DNA of 64,000 bases from Treponema sp. UBA4267 (GTDB lineage: Bacteria; Spirochaetota; Spirochaetia; Treponematales; Treponemataceae): positions 124,001 through 188,000 of the forward strand of contig DGWD01000042.1 in the NCBI GenBank assembly GCA_002395155.1. Reading direction: 5' to 3'. This document shows, piece by piece, positions 33,240-42,110 of the stretch (its first letter is position 1; each line of letters opens with the position of its first letter). Both the position numbers and the translations under genes were made by a program. Under the pieces are notes generated by a model, which saw nothing but the letters and a program-made list of their open reading frames with translations, made no database searches and was not told the DNA's origin.

Positions 33240-34607
33240 CTAAATCTCCACCAGCAAATTACTGTAAAACTTCACAGTTTCAATCAATGTTTCAACCCTG
33301 ATACGTTCATCTACCCCGTGAATCATTGCCCTGTCTTCTTTAGACATAAACATTCCGCTAAATCTGTAAACTTTATCTGTAATTTTGCAATAATGTCTTG
33401 AATCGCTGCAGGCCATCATCAAATATGGACTAACCAGAATTTCCGGCCAGGTTTTATTAATCACTCTTTCAAGAACTTCCCACTGCTGGCATTTTGTTTG
33501 GGACTCAATCGAAGGATTATTTTCGCTAACCATCCTGATTGTCACATCTGCTTTTTTTCCAACAGCCTTTCTGGCAATTTTTTCAATTCTGGCCCTAGAT
33601 TTTTCAACTGTATCACTTCCCAGAAGTCTCAAATTTAAGCCAATCACCGCTGATGAAGGTAAAACATTATATGCCTGACTACCCTGACACATTGTTACAG
33701 CACAAGTTGTATGTAAAAGAGCATTTAATTCCCCACCCATAAGTGATGAAGCAAGTTTTACAAGAGGTTTTGTAAGCCACAAACTACCAAATAAAAACTT
33801 AAGAAAAGGATTTTTATTGTTTTTGCTCATTATCTTAAAAAGCTGTCTTACAGGCATTGTTAATTCTGCAGGACAGGCCTTTTTCTCTATCTGACAAATC
33901 ACTTTAGATGCAAGTCCAAGAGCAGAATGTTTTGGAGGGGCGGATGCATGACCCGCATTTCCTTTTATTTCAATGTCCATGTAAACAGAGCCCTTTTCTG
34001 CAGTTCCAACCATAGCACAGCGTTTACTTACACCTGGAAAAACGTTTTCTACAATGGCTCCACCTTCATCCAGAACAAAATCTACCGTAATTCCCTGCTT
34101 TTCAAACCATTCAACAATATTTTTGCAGGAATCTCCGTTTATTTCCTCTTCACCACTAAAACAAAGATAAAGATTCTGCTTAGGTTTCCACCCGGCCTTA
34201 AGACCAATTTCTACCGCTTCAAGACAGGCACACAAAGTTCCTTTTGTATCCATTGTTCCCCGTCCGCGAATATATCCGTCTACTAAATCTCCGGCAAAAG
34301 GTTCAAAAGTCCATTTTTCTTTTTCAGCTGGAACAACATCATAATGAGCCATTAAAACTACTGCATGATTTGCATCGGGGTCTGTCCCCTTAATTTTGTG
34401 AACAATCCCTGATTTTCCAACCCTGAAAAATTCACAGACAGAATAAATATTTGGAAAGATTTCTTTCAACAAAGTACGGAATTTTTCAAATTCATCCCAA
34501 TCAACAAGCGAATCATCAATGTTTGAAACTGTCCTGCATTGAATCATCCTGCACATATCAGAAACAATTTTTTCTTTATCAGCCTCAGTAAAATCTGTAA
34601 AATCCAT
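33240..34607 (-). CDS. M20-family metallopeptidase
   Basis: A 455-residue zinc peptidase of the M20 (CPG2/ArgE/DapE/ACY1) family. Metal ligands and catalytic residues are His88 and Asp90 in MAHYDVV, Asp120 in GRGTMDTKG, and Glu153-154 in SGEEE; a dimerisation domain lies between about 205 and 330. It cleaves peptides or N-acyl amino acids in the cytoplasm. Its ATG is directly adjacent to the stop of a membrane-protein gene, so it shares an operon with two likely transport proteins. A 13-mer (34377-34389) encodes KGTDPD at residues 73-78, in front of the first metal ligand. Confidence 0.88.
   Translation of the reverse strand: MDFTDFTEADKEKIVSDMCRMIQCRTVSNIDDSLVDWDEFEKFRTLLKEIFPNIYSVCEFFRVGKSGIVHKIKGTDPDANHAVVLMAHYDVVPAEKEKWTFEPFAGDLVDGYIRGRGTMDTKGTLCACLEAVEIGLKAGWKPKQNLYLCFSGEEEINGDSCKNIVEWFEKQGITVDFVLDEGGAIVENVFPGVSKRCAMVGTAEKGSVYMDIEIKGNAGHASAPPKHSALGLASKVICQIEKKACPAELTMPVRQLFKIMSKNNKNPFLKFLFGSLWLTKPLVKLASSLMGGELNALLHTTCAVTMCQGSQAYNVLPSSAVIGLNLRLLGSDTVEKSRARIEKIARKAVGKKADVTIRMVSENNPSIESQTKCQQWEVLERVINKTWPEILVSPYLMMACSDSRHYCKITDKVYRFSGMFMSKEDRAMIHGVDERIRVETLIETVKFYSNLLVEI
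34377..34389 (-). repeat. 13-base element inside the M20 peptidase gene
   Basis: Exact copy, read Gly-Thr-Asp-Pro in the peptidase frame, one of the two GTDP-phase copies in the window (the other is at 50200). Confidence 0.95.
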
Positions 34608-35270
34608 TTATTTCAACCAGCCTTTTTTGTACATAATTCTGGAAGCTCCAAGGGCAATCAAAATACCTACAGGAACTAAAACTCCTACTGAACTTGCCAG
34701 TGATGGAACTGCTACGAAAAGAGCAATCATAAATACAAGCGGTGCAATCGAAATTTTCCAGTTTCTGCTTATGTAAACAACACCAAGTCCACCAAACAAA
34801 GAAGGCATGATATTATCAAAAGCAGGTTTTAATTTTTCTGATGAAAGCAAAGGCTGAAGTGGAACAAATAAAAATATTCCAGCTGCAATTATCAAAGTTG
34901 TTACGATTGAAGCAGTTGCAATTGCTATTGTCGAGATGATTTCTCCTTCTTCACTGTTTGCTTTTACTCCCGCACTTTCCATGGCATTCAAAGCGGCAGG
35001 AACTTTTAAGGCTGTTACATTTCCTGTTACAAAACTTAAATAGGTTCCGCCAGTACCTAACATTGGTGTAAAAGTGATGATTTCAATAATTCCAACTGTC
35101 CAGTAAATTGGAGCAACTCCTATCAATCCTTTTAAAACTGCAGAAAATGATGGCCAGGCATTGTAATAAAGGCAGATTGCAACCGGTACAAATAAAATCA
35201 CACAAACAGCTGTCCAAATCCAAATCTGTCCGGTTTTATGTGTTTTAGAAATATATTCATCGTATGTCAT
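34608..35270 (-). CDS. Polytopic membrane protein, partner of DUF5058
   Basis: 221 residues from the ATG at 35270 (GGAGAATT upstream); the longer in-frame start would overlap the upstream gene. About six hydrophobic segments. I do not recognise a named family. Its position between a DUF5058 membrane protein and an M20 peptidase suggests a two-component permease that supplies the peptidase substrate, but this is inference from context. Confidence 0.65.
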   Translation of the reverse strand: MTYDEYISKTHKTGQIWIWTAVCVILFVPVAICLYYNAWPSFSAVLKGLIGVAPIYWTVGIIEIITFTPMLGTGGTYLSFVTGNVTALKVPAALNAMESAGVKANSEEGEIISTIAIATASIVTTLIIAAGIFLFVPLQPLLSSEKLKPAFDNIMPSLFGGLGVVYISRNWKISIAPLVFMIALFVAVPSLASSVGVLVPVGILIALGASRIMYKKGWLK

Positions 35271-35286
35271 ATTAATTCTCCAAAAA

Positions 35287-36015
35287 TTAAAGCCCAAAAA
35301 GTGGTGCTGCAATAACCGCAAAGGCCATAGAAATCAACATTGAAAAAGGCATTGCGTAATTTTCAAGCCAGGAAATTTTACATTTTTTTATCAAAAGTCC
35401 ACAAATACACATAATCAAAGCTGAAACTACAAGAACTGCCACTGGAAGAAGGCCTTTTAATCCTTCTCTAAGATGACTGAAAACCATTCCACTGAAGGCA
35501 GAAATCATTCCCATAAAAAGAGAAGTCATAAAAATCTCTCCCCACTTGGCATCTTTTGTCTGGATTTTTACAACTCCTTTCTGAATCTTCTTAATAAGAA
35601 GCGGAGTTCCTACAACACTTGGCAAAATACCCAAAGTCATAACCCAGGCAATTGCGGTGTAAATTTTTGGGTCTTTTATCATTTCTGAAAGTGAGATATT
35701 CAAAGCTTTGGCAGTAGAAGTGGCTGCAGGAAGTTCATAAGTAATGGCACCAATAACGCTAAGACGAATCCATGGCAGAGGAAGTCCCAGAAATTGGGAT
35801 AAAGTTACAACACCAAGCAAAATTGAAAAGGCAGGTGCAAGGGTGAAAATTGCAGTTGATCCGATAGTTTTCCAGACAACAGGCATTTTCATATTTATGG
35901 CTTTTGCCCTACGAATTGAACGGATTAGGAAGAATACAGATTGAGCCAGGACAAAAATAATGACACAGGCTGCAAGAACATATAAAAAGAAACTATTTGT
36001 ACTAAAACTTTTCAT
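35287..36015 (-). CDS. DUF5058-family membrane protein
   Basis: A 242-residue polytopic protein with about seven hydrophobic segments. PWIRLSVIGAITYELPAATSTAKAL is characteristic of the family I know as DUF5058. Function unknown; members are often encoded beside M20 peptidases, as here. First gene of the three-gene operon. Confidence 0.7.
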   Translation of the reverse strand: MKSFSTNSFFLYVLAACVIIFVLAQSVFFLIRSIRRAKAINMKMPVVWKTIGSTAIFTLAPAFSILLGVVTLSQFLGLPLPWIRLSVIGAITYELPAATSTAKALNISLSEMIKDPKIYTAIAWVMTLGILPSVVGTPLLIKKIQKGVVKIQTKDAKWGEIFMTSLFMGMISAFSGMVFSHLREGLKGLLPVAVLVVSALIMCICGLLIKKCKISWLENYAMPFSMLISMAFAVIAAPLFGL

Positions 36016-36059
36016 AACAATATTTTAACACAGATTGATTATTTTAGTTAAAAAAAGGA

Positions 36060-36072
36060 GGGGTCTGTCCCC
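36060..36072 (+). repeat. 13-base element upstream of the HAD gene
   Basis: Exact GGGGTCTGTCCCC with purine-rich AGGA before and CCTCT after. An upstream in-frame start would extend the HAD protein through it (RRGLSPLS), which I regard as artefactual. Confidence 0.93.
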
Positions 36073-36118
36073 CCTCTCACTTTACAATTTCCCCAAAAAT
36101 CACAAAAATTACTTTCCA

Positions 36119-36943
36119 ATGAGTAAATATGATCTTATTGCCTTCGACATGGACGGCACTCTTTTAGATTCACAAAAACGAATCCGACCCGACAGCCTAA
36201 AAATGATAGATAAAGCCACCAAAGCAGGAAAAATCGTCTGCCTTTCAACCGGCCGCTGTCTACCTGAATTAAAAGATTACGAACAGGCCCTTTCTTCCAT
36301 GCCATATTTTATCTGCATAAGCGGAGCCCTTATTTACGACAATAAAAATCATTCAGTTTTATCATCAACTTCAATACCAGATAAAACTGCCAGACAATTA
36401 TTCGAAAGGGTAAAAAATAAAGATTTAATGATTCATATCCTTTCCGACCAGTCCATTATCAACAAGAAAAAAATAGAAGAAATGCCTCTCTACCAAATGG
36501 GCAACTATCAGCAAGCCTTCAAAAAAATTACAAGACAGGTTGATGATGTAATCGACTCCTGGCAAAATGAAAATTTTCCCCTCTACAAAATCAATCTATA
36601 CTCTAAATCACCCGAAAAACGTGAACAACTTCTTCCTCAAATCTCAGATATAGATTTAACCTTCACATATTCCGAAATTACCAGCATCGAATGCACCGCT
36701 AAAGGCCTTTCAAAAGCCACAGGATTAAAACAACTTTGCCAGAAACTCCATATTCCCCTGGAGCGTACAATTGCCGTAGGAGATGCAGATAATGACCTTG
36801 AAATCTTGAAAACTGCCGGTCTAGCCATAGCAATGGGAAATGCAAATCAAAATATCAAAAATATCGCAGATGTAATTGTAAAAAGTAATGATGATGAAGG
36901 ATGTGCTCAGGCTATTTCAGATTTTCTTCTTCCTTCTTCATAA
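36119..36943 (+). CDS. HAD-superfamily (Cof-type) phosphatase
   Basis: About 274 residues from the ATG at 36119. Motif I is IAFDMDGTLLDS, and near the C-terminus come ATGLKQL and the acidic motif GDADNDLEIL. A Cof-type (class IIB) cap domain lies between. These enzymes dephosphorylate sugar phosphates or flavin/pyridoxal phosphates. The start was chosen because homologues begin a few residues before the DxD motif; the longer frame from 36035 passes through a repeat element. No good ribosome-binding site is visible. Confidence 0.85.
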   Translation: MSKYDLIAFDMDGTLLDSQKRIRPDSLKMIDKATKAGKIVCLSTGRCLPELKDYEQALSSMPYFICISGALIYDNKNHSVLSSTSIPDKTARQLFERVKNKDLMIHILSDQSIINKKKIEEMPLYQMGNYQQAFKKITRQVDDVIDSWQNENFPLYKINLYSKSPEKREQLLPQISDIDLTFTYSEITSIECTAKGLSKATGLKQLCQKLHIPLERTIAVGDADNDLEILKTAGLAIAMGNANQNIKNIADVIVKSNDDEGCAQAISDFLLPSS

Positions 36944-37394
36944 GTTCTTCAACTTCTTCTTTATGAAGAGGAATATTATTTACATAAGCTTCCTTATTTT
37001 TTTCAATTTCCTCAACAGGCCAAACCTTTCCCTTATTCATTCCAGGACAATCTTTTGCACATTCATTCCAAGTTTCTTCATCCGCAATCATCCAAGACCA
37101 GAAAGGATAAGTTGAACACTGAACAGGACGAGCCTCGTAAGCAGAACATCCCTTATCCCACAAAATACAGTCATAGTTTTTCTGCTCCAGAAGAGCCAAA
37201 ACCTTTGTACCGTAGTAATAATCTGCCCAACGACAATATTTTTCTACAAACTGTCTAATCGTCATCTTAAAATGATTACAAAGAGTTCTTAAATCTCTTT
37301 CAGAAAGATAAACAAATCCAGGAGAATGCCCACAACAAAAGGAACAACGCTGGCACTCAAAATTCAGGCCTTTTTCATAAAATTTATCACACAT
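36912..37394 (-). CDS. YkgJ-type cysteine-cluster protein (short)
   Basis: A 160-residue PF03692-like protein: FECQRCSFCCGH near 13-24, then YDCILWDKGCSAYEARPVQCSTYPFW and CAKDCPG, making a metal-binding cysteine set. Function unknown. Its ATG overlaps the stop of mntP (TAATG), so it is part of the Mn-riboswitch-controlled unit. The 3' end overlaps the convergent HAD gene by about 30 bases. Confidence 0.8.
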   Translation of the reverse strand: MCDKFYEKGLNFECQRCSFCCGHSPGFVYLSERDLRTLCNHFKMTIRQFVEKYCRWADYYYGTKVLALLEQKNYDCILWDKGCSAYEARPVQCSTYPFWSWMIADEETWNECAKDCPGMNKGKVWPVEEIEKNKEAYVNNIPLHKEEVEELMKKEEENLK

Positions 37395-37984
37395 TAGAAA
37401 AATATCCCTTTAACAAAAATTTCAATTCCAATTCCAACAAGAATTATACCACCAAAAATTCCAGCCTTATCACTAAACTTGTCGCCTACCTTTATCCCAA
37501 GTTTTAAACCAACCATACAGATAAAGAAAGTTACTATCGCAATTATCAAAGAAGCTACTACGGCCATAATTAGCACATAATCCGCAATTGTAAAACCAAC
37601 TGAGAGAGCATCTATTGAAGTTGCAATTGACTGTATAATCAAAATAGAAAAAGCCAGTTTTTTATCGGTTATCTCTTCTTCTAAGTCACCACGAATTCCT
37701 TCAATAATCATCTTAATTCCAATATATAAAAGCAAGATTAAGGAAATCCATGGTATAAATTTTTCAAAAGATTTTATATATGTGATAATTGTGTGAACAC
37801 AAATCCAACCAATCATTGGCATTGCAAACTGAAAAAAAGCATAAGAGCCTGCAATAAAAGACATTCTACCAAACTTCATTTTTGGTTCATTAAGTCCATT
37901 TGCTAAAGACACCGAAAAAGCATCCATTGCAAGGCCAATACCCAGAAGAGCACTGTTAACAAAAAACATCAAGTTCCATGTCAT
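37394..37984 (-). CDS. mntP: Manganese efflux pump MntP
   Basis: A 196-residue membrane protein with six helices in two repeats. Each repeat carries an acidic motif: GLAMDAFSVSLANG (about 17-30) and ATSIDALSVGF (about 115-125), the Asp residues that form the Mn site. It exports Mn(II) from the cytoplasm. A yybP-ykoY manganese riboswitch, with a terminator and its own promoter, lies upstream, so it is turned on when Mn is high. A repeat of the second family separates the terminator from the start codon. Confidence 0.95.
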   Translation of the reverse strand: MTWNLMFFVNSALLGIGLAMDAFSVSLANGLNEPKMKFGRMSFIAGSYAFFQFAMPMIGWICVHTIITYIKSFEKFIPWISLILLLYIGIKMIIEGIRGDLEEEITDKKLAFSILIIQSIATSIDALSVGFTIADYVLIMAVVASLIIAIVTFFICMVGLKLGIKVGDKFSDKAGIFGGIILVGIGIEIFVKGIFF

Positions 37985-38010
37985 AAAACTATGACTCCCA
38001 AAACAATAGA

Positions 38011-38084
38011 ATACGTCGAGTCAAGGCACGCTCACGCTTAAAGCCTTGACTCGATGTTTTGAGGGTTTTGTAATAAACCTTCAA
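38011..38084 (+). repeat. Second repeat family, copy 2
   Basis: Begins ATACGTCGAGTCAAGGCACG and ends in TTGAGGGTTTTGTAATAAAC..TTCAA, matching 17683-17757 except for a few bases and one changed arm position. It lies in the mntP leader, after the riboswitch terminator. Confidence 0.9.
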
Positions 38085-38085
38085 T

Positions 38086-38119
38086 AAAAAAAAGCCCCAA
38101 GCGTAAATTGTGCTTGGGG
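38086..38119 (-). terminator. Riboswitch terminator of mntP
   Basis: On the minus strand CCCCAAGC (38112-38119), loop and GCTTGGGG (38095-38102) are followed by C and eight T residues. It follows the aptamer and would be the OFF state of the expression platform. Confidence 0.8.
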
Positions 38120-38184
38120 TATTAATAATCATATTAAATTCCTCATGCACAGTTATAAGACATCATTATAATGTCCACGCTATA

Positions 38185-38286
38185 CATGAGTCTCGCAAAT
38201 TGAAACAAGCCAGGTTGCCAGACCAGTATGTTGACTTGCTACGTTCTTTATTTTTACTTGCTCTGAACGCTTGCTACTCCCTCATG
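38185..38286 (-). ncRNA. yybP-ykoY manganese riboswitch
   Basis: On the minus strand: P1 CATGAG (38281-38286) pairs with CTCATG (38185-38190). Inside are GGGAGTAGC, the hallmark L1 sequence, and GTCAACATACTGG followed by CTGGCAACCTGGC, the second loop region. The aptamer is about 100 nt, followed by an intrinsic terminator and then mntP. Mn(II) binding in this family generally turns expression on. The match to motif and context together is strong. Confidence 0.85.
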
Positions 38287-38296
38287 GGGTAGATGA

Positions 38297-38325
38297 ATAT
38301 TAACAAATTCTATGTTATAAATCAA
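38297..38325 (-). promoter_or_regulatory. Promoter of the mntP riboswitch transcript
   Basis: TTGATT (38320-38325), 17 bases, then TAATAT (38297-38302) on the minus strand. The expected transcript would begin just ahead of the aptamer P1 stem. Confidence 0.6.
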
Positions 38326-38339
38326 GGCGGAGTAAAAAC

Positions 38340-38547
38340 ATGAAAGAAATTAAAGCTCAGGAATTAAATGAAAATCCATTTAAGCTGATTGGAGATGACT
38401 GGATGCTCATTACAGCCGAAAAAGATGTTTTCCCAGGAATTATCAGCAGCAGGTTTTGTAGATAAATCAATCATCGATGCAAATTACAGCAACAAAGACT
38501 GGCATGTAATGTACATCGGTGAAATTGAAAAAGTTCTTGTAGATTAG
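38340..38547 (+). pseudogene. Flavin reductase remnant with internal deletion
   Basis: The 5' part encodes MKEIKAQELNENPFKLIGDDW and MLITAEKD, the start of a flavin-reductase-like (FMN-binding split barrel) protein. A second frame then gives SAAGFVDKSIIDANYSNKDW and HVMYIGEIEKVLVD, its C-terminal end. About two-thirds of the domain is missing and the halves are out of frame. A GGCGGAGT ribosome-binding site survives, so the gene was probably functional recently. Confidence 0.7.
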
Positions 38548-38552
38548 TTAGA

Positions 38553-39002
38553 TTAAGAATTTTGTTTCTGAAGAATCGAATACAAAATTCTATAAAGATT
38601 TTTTGCATCCTCTTCAGGTAACTGAACACAAGAGAACATTTTTTCAGGAACCTGAAGAGCTTTTTCTTTTAACTCTTCACCCTGTTTAGTAATTTCAATA
38701 TTAACAATTCTCTCATCATCCTTCTGACGAGTTCTTGTAATAAGCCCTTTTGAAGCCATACTTTTTAAAAGTGGAGAAAGAGTTCCTGTATCCAAAAAAA
38801 GATATTTTCCAAGTTCACCAATAGTAAGTTTTTTATGTTCCCACAAAACCATCATTACAATGTATTGCGTATATGTAAGATCAATTTCTTTTAAAAATGG
38901 AGTATATTTTCTTAAAATTTCTCGTGAAGCTGCATACAAAGGAAAGCACAATTGATTTTCGAGCTTTAAACATGAATATTTATCTGTTTTTGTTTCTTCC
39001 AT
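38553..39002 (-). CDS. MarR-family transcriptional regulator
   Basis: A 149-residue MarR protein. The winged helix is LTIGELGKYLFLDTGTLSPLLKSMASKGLITRTRQKDDERIVNIEIT (about 70-115), with flanking dimerisation helices. It faces a MATE-family gene across a short gap containing a palindrome. A Cys residue near the N-terminus (SCLKLENQLCF) may indicate OhrR-type redox sensing, which is a guess. Likely represses the divergent MATE pump and itself. Confidence 0.88.
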   Translation of the reverse strand: MEETKTDKYSCLKLENQLCFPLYAASREILRKYTPFLKEIDLTYTQYIVMMVLWEHKKLTIGELGKYLFLDTGTLSPLLKSMASKGLITRTRQKDDERIVNIEITKQGEELKEKALQVPEKMFSCVQLPEEDAKNLYRILYSILQKQNS

Positions 39003-39072
39003 TATTCCATCACCTTTTATTTCTTTCTCTTATTTTATAGTAAATTAAATAATTTTACACCCTCTAAAATAG

Positions 39073-39086
39073 TATTGTATGCAATA
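39073..39086. promoter_or_regulatory. Candidate MarR operator
   Basis: TATTG-TATG-CAATA, a perfect palindrome, in the intergenic gap between the marR-type gene and the MATE gene. Size and AT content fit MarR operators. Confidence 0.5.
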
Positions 39087-39155
39087 TTATTTTGTCAAGT
39101 AATGACTTTCATTTCTTCTTGCAAGACTCTCTTTAATTCATTAAAGTCTCATAAA

Positions 39156-40490
39156 ATGACTCGCACTTATGAAAAAGATTTAACCCAGGGTTCTCTTTCA
39201 AAAGGAATATTTTTTTATGGGTTACCTCTTATTTTTTCAAATCTTCTTCAAGTTTTATTTAACATTTCAGATGTAGCCGTAGTCGGTCATTTTGCCGGTA
39301 GTCTTCCTCTTGGCTCTGTAGGTTCTACTTCCCAGATTTTGTTTTTATTTACAGGCCTTTTAATGGGGCTTGGCGGTGGAGTAAACGTAATTATTGCCTA
39401 CTACATCGGAGCAAAATCTCAAAAAAAACTAGATTTATCTCTTTATTCCTCGTTTATAGTTTCCATGATGGTGGGACTTATTTTAATGCTTGCTGGATTT
39501 TTTCTAGCCCGTCCAATACTTACACTCATAAAAACAAAAGCAGAACTATTAGATAATGCAGTTACCTATTTCAAAATCTATATTCTTGGAATGCCTGGCC
39601 TTGCCCTTTACAATTATGGAAATGCCGTTCTAAGTGCCGCAGGAGATACCAAAAGACCTCTTTATTATCTTACAATTGCAGGCATCGTTAATATCATTCT
39701 TAATCTTATATTTGTTATTATTTTTAAGATGTCATGTGCCGGAGTCGCCCTTGCCAGTCTTATTTCACAATACGTTTCTGCAATCCTTGTTATGATTCCA
39801 CTTTTTCACGGAATCGGAAATATTAAGTTTCAAATAAAAAATTTCCAAACAAACAGAGAAATAACACTTCGTGTCTTAAAAATTGGTATTCCTTCTGGTA
39901 TGCAAAATGTAATTTTTGCAATTGCCAATACCTTTGTTCAAGTTGGTATTAATTCTTTTGATGCAAATATGGTTGCCGGAGCTGCAGCTGGTTCCAATCT
40001 TGACAATATTGTTTACAGTGCCATGAATGGATTTTACGTTGCCTGTGCCACCTTTATTGGTCAAAACTATGGAGCAGGAAATAAAAAGAGAATAATAAAA
40101 TCTATGTTTATTTCTAATGCCTACGCCTTTACCCTTGGTGCCACTTTAAGCACTTTAATGTTTATATTCGGACATCAGTGTCTGGCACTTTTTACAAATG
40201 ATCCACAAGTAATTCATGCAGGTTATTTAAGATTAAGTATTTTGTTTTTTTCTTATCCCTTTGCAAGTTTTATGGATAACACGATTGCTGCAAACCGAGG
40301 ATTGGGAAAAACCTTTATCCCTTCTATCATCGTATTTTTGGGCTCTTGTCTCTTCCGAATTGCATGGATTTACACAGTCTTTGCCTTTTTCAAAACAATA
40401 CAGTCACTCTTCCTGCTTTACATCTTCAGTTGGACTATTACCGCAATTGCAGAAATCATTTACTTTATCCGCACTTACCGAAAAATATAA
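39156..40490 (+). CDS. MATE-family efflux transporter
   Basis: About 444 residues from the ATG at 39156 (MTRTYEKDLTQGSLSKG), chosen because MATE proteins of this group begin close to DLTxGS; the frame is open to a TTG at 39075, which overlaps the operator. Twelve membrane helices in two MatE halves. It extrudes drugs or metabolites using Na+ or H+ gradients. Divergent from a MarR regulator that probably controls it. One of three MATE genes in the window. Confidence 0.9.
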   Translation: MTRTYEKDLTQGSLSKGIFFYGLPLIFSNLLQVLFNISDVAVVGHFAGSLPLGSVGSTSQILFLFTGLLMGLGGGVNVIIAYYIGAKSQKKLDLSLYSSFIVSMMVGLILMLAGFFLARPILTLIKTKAELLDNAVTYFKIYILGMPGLALYNYGNAVLSAAGDTKRPLYYLTIAGIVNIILNLIFVIIFKMSCAGVALASLISQYVSAILVMIPLFHGIGNIKFQIKNFQTNREITLRVLKIGIPSGMQNVIFAIANTFVQVGINSFDANMVAGAAAGSNLDNIVYSAMNGFYVACATFIGQNYGAGNKKRIIKSMFISNAYAFTLGATLSTLMFIFGHQCLALFTNDPQVIHAGYLRLSILFFSYPFASFMDNTIAANRGLGKTFIPSIIVFLGSCLFRIAWIYTVFAFFKTIQSLFLLYIFSWTITAIAEIIYFIRTYRKI

Positions 40491-40508
40491 AAAAATGATA
40501 AAGAATAG

Positions 40509-40521
40509 GGGGACAGACCCC
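40509..40521 (+). repeat. 13-base element between MATE and esterase genes
   Basis: Exact copy in the 46-base convergent gap. Confidence 0.95.
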
Positions 40522-40536
40522 TGTTATTAGAAAAAA

Positions 40537-41976
40537 CTATCTTCTTTGTTCACTCAACCATTCAAATATAGTTTTTCCATTTTCTTTTGGATCATTATTT
40601 AAAACATAAATCCAAGAGCAATGACCATTATATTCATAAGGCATATCAGGATCTTCTTCATCATCTTTTTCTGCAAAATATTTTCCTGTCTGATCAAAAA
40701 CACCCTTATACATTGTAAGATGAAGATTTTTAGCCCCAAATCCTTCTAATCGCTTATAAGTAGGACTTACATAAGTAGATGGTTTTGCCATACCATCAGT
40801 TTCAGCCTGAACAAACCATAAAGGAACCTTGGAAAGAATCTTTATTTCTTCATCAGAAAGCTTGGTATTTACATATACTTCACAAGTTGGAATTCCTGCC
40901 GCAAAAAATCCAGGTTTTTCAATCAGCATATTCAAGGTCATATATCCGCCAGCAGAACAACCACCTATATATATTCTATCTCTATCGATATTTGGATTTT
41001 GCTCTAAAAATACTTCAATCAAATCCATAAGGCTTTCTGTATAATATGATGTTTTAGCCATTGGCACTGTATTAGGTGTATCTAATGGTACTGAAATAAT
41101 TTTACTTAAAACACTTTTTACAGGTCCCGAATATCTATTAATAAAACCCGAAATATTTTCTGGTTCCCATATCCTCATTCCATTAGAATCTAAAAGGGTT
41201 GTTTCAAGCCAAGTTGTAGGACTCTGAGGAATTAAAACACTTGCTCCTTCATCAAAACAATTTTGAATTTCATCACTTGCAAGATTTACAGCCTTTATTC
41301 CAAGTAATGCAATATAAGGATTTCGTCCACCCTCAGAAATTCCATGCAACCATATAATTAAAGGTCTTTTTTTATTTTTCTCAGGTGGATTATAATAAGC
41401 ATAAGACATTTTGTATCCAGAAGTAATTAATTCTGAAGTTTTAAATTTAGCTGCCAGGCTATTTACCATTCCTGCCATCGAATAAATTTCTAAATCTAAA
41501 TAACTATTTATAATTCTATATCCATAAATATCATGAACATTATTTAATATACTTCCAGTAAAAGGACTTGCATATTTACTTTCTGGTAAATACTTAAAAT
41601 ATGCTGTTAGATATGTACTTGCTTCATCAATTTTATTTCCATAAGCATCGGAAGTATAAACTTCTGAAGCTTCAAGATCATCTTCAAGCCAATCAGCACG
41701 ACGATCATGATTAAAAATCATTCTTTTTTCACGATAAATTTCAAAGTTTATAGTTCTTACTTTTTGGGGATCAATCATTTTACCGGCATTGAAAACAATT
41801 TTATCTACAGAAGGTCCCCAATCATTTGCCGTAACGTAAATTACCAGTTCCTTTGCTCCGGGAATTTTTTCTTCATCAAAACTTATCTGTTTCTCTAAAG
41901 CGAATAATGGGAAAAAAACAAAAAAACACAATACTATTAGAAAAAATCTCTTATTAAACAAACTTCTTAAAATCAT
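40537..41976 (-). CDS. Secreted alpha/beta-hydrolase esterase with N-terminal Ig-like domain
   Basis: A 479-residue exported enzyme. A signal peptide (FFLIVLCFFVFFPLFA) precedes an Ig-like domain (about 30-150, ELVIYVTANDWGPSVDKIVF) as in Esterase_Ig-like proteins. The hydrolase domain has RPLIIWLHGISEGG (oxyanion) and GGCSAGGYMTLNML with the nucleophile serine; the C-terminal EYNGHCSWIYV supplies the His. Probably a carboxylesterase or PHB-depolymerase-like enzyme acting on polysaccharide esters or polyesters; substrate unknown. Confidence 0.78.
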   Translation of the reverse strand: MILRSLFNKRFFLIVLCFFVFFPLFALEKQISFDEEKIPGAKELVIYVTANDWGPSVDKIVFNAGKMIDPQKVRTINFEIYREKRMIFNHDRRADWLEDDLEASEVYTSDAYGNKIDEASTYLTAYFKYLPESKYASPFTGSILNNVHDIYGYRIINSYLDLEIYSMAGMVNSLAAKFKTSELITSGYKMSYAYYNPPEKNKKRPLIIWLHGISEGGRNPYIALLGIKAVNLASDEIQNCFDEGASVLIPQSPTTWLETTLLDSNGMRIWEPENISGFINRYSGPVKSVLSKIISVPLDTPNTVPMAKTSYYTESLMDLIEVFLEQNPNIDRDRIYIGGCSAGGYMTLNMLIEKPGFFAAGIPTCEVYVNTKLSDEEIKILSKVPLWFVQAETDGMAKPSTYVSPTYKRLEGFGAKNLHLTMYKGVFDQTGKYFAEKDDEEDPDMPYEYNGHCSWIYVLNNDPKENGKTIFEWLSEQRR

Positions 41977-42051
41977 GATAAGATAATATTAATTATAATT
42001 AATCCTTTTTTCCATACCGCTATTAATAATACTTTTTATATTTATAAAATT

Positions 42052-42081
42052 TTGTCACATATCTATAATATATAGTATAAT
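42052..42081 (+). promoter_or_regulatory. Promoter of the HD-GYP gene
   Basis: TTGTCA (42052-42057), 18 bases, TATAAT (42076-42081), the best sigma-70-like promoter I see in the window. Transcription would start about 20 bases before the TTG start codon. Confidence 0.65.
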
Positions 42082-42110
42082 AAAAAAAGTATTTCGAAGA
42101 GGGTATTTTA

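Noticed and set aside
36035..36118. N-terminal extension of the HAD protein through a 13-mer
   Set aside because: Homologues start near MSKYDLIAFDMDGT; the extension is translated repeat sequence.
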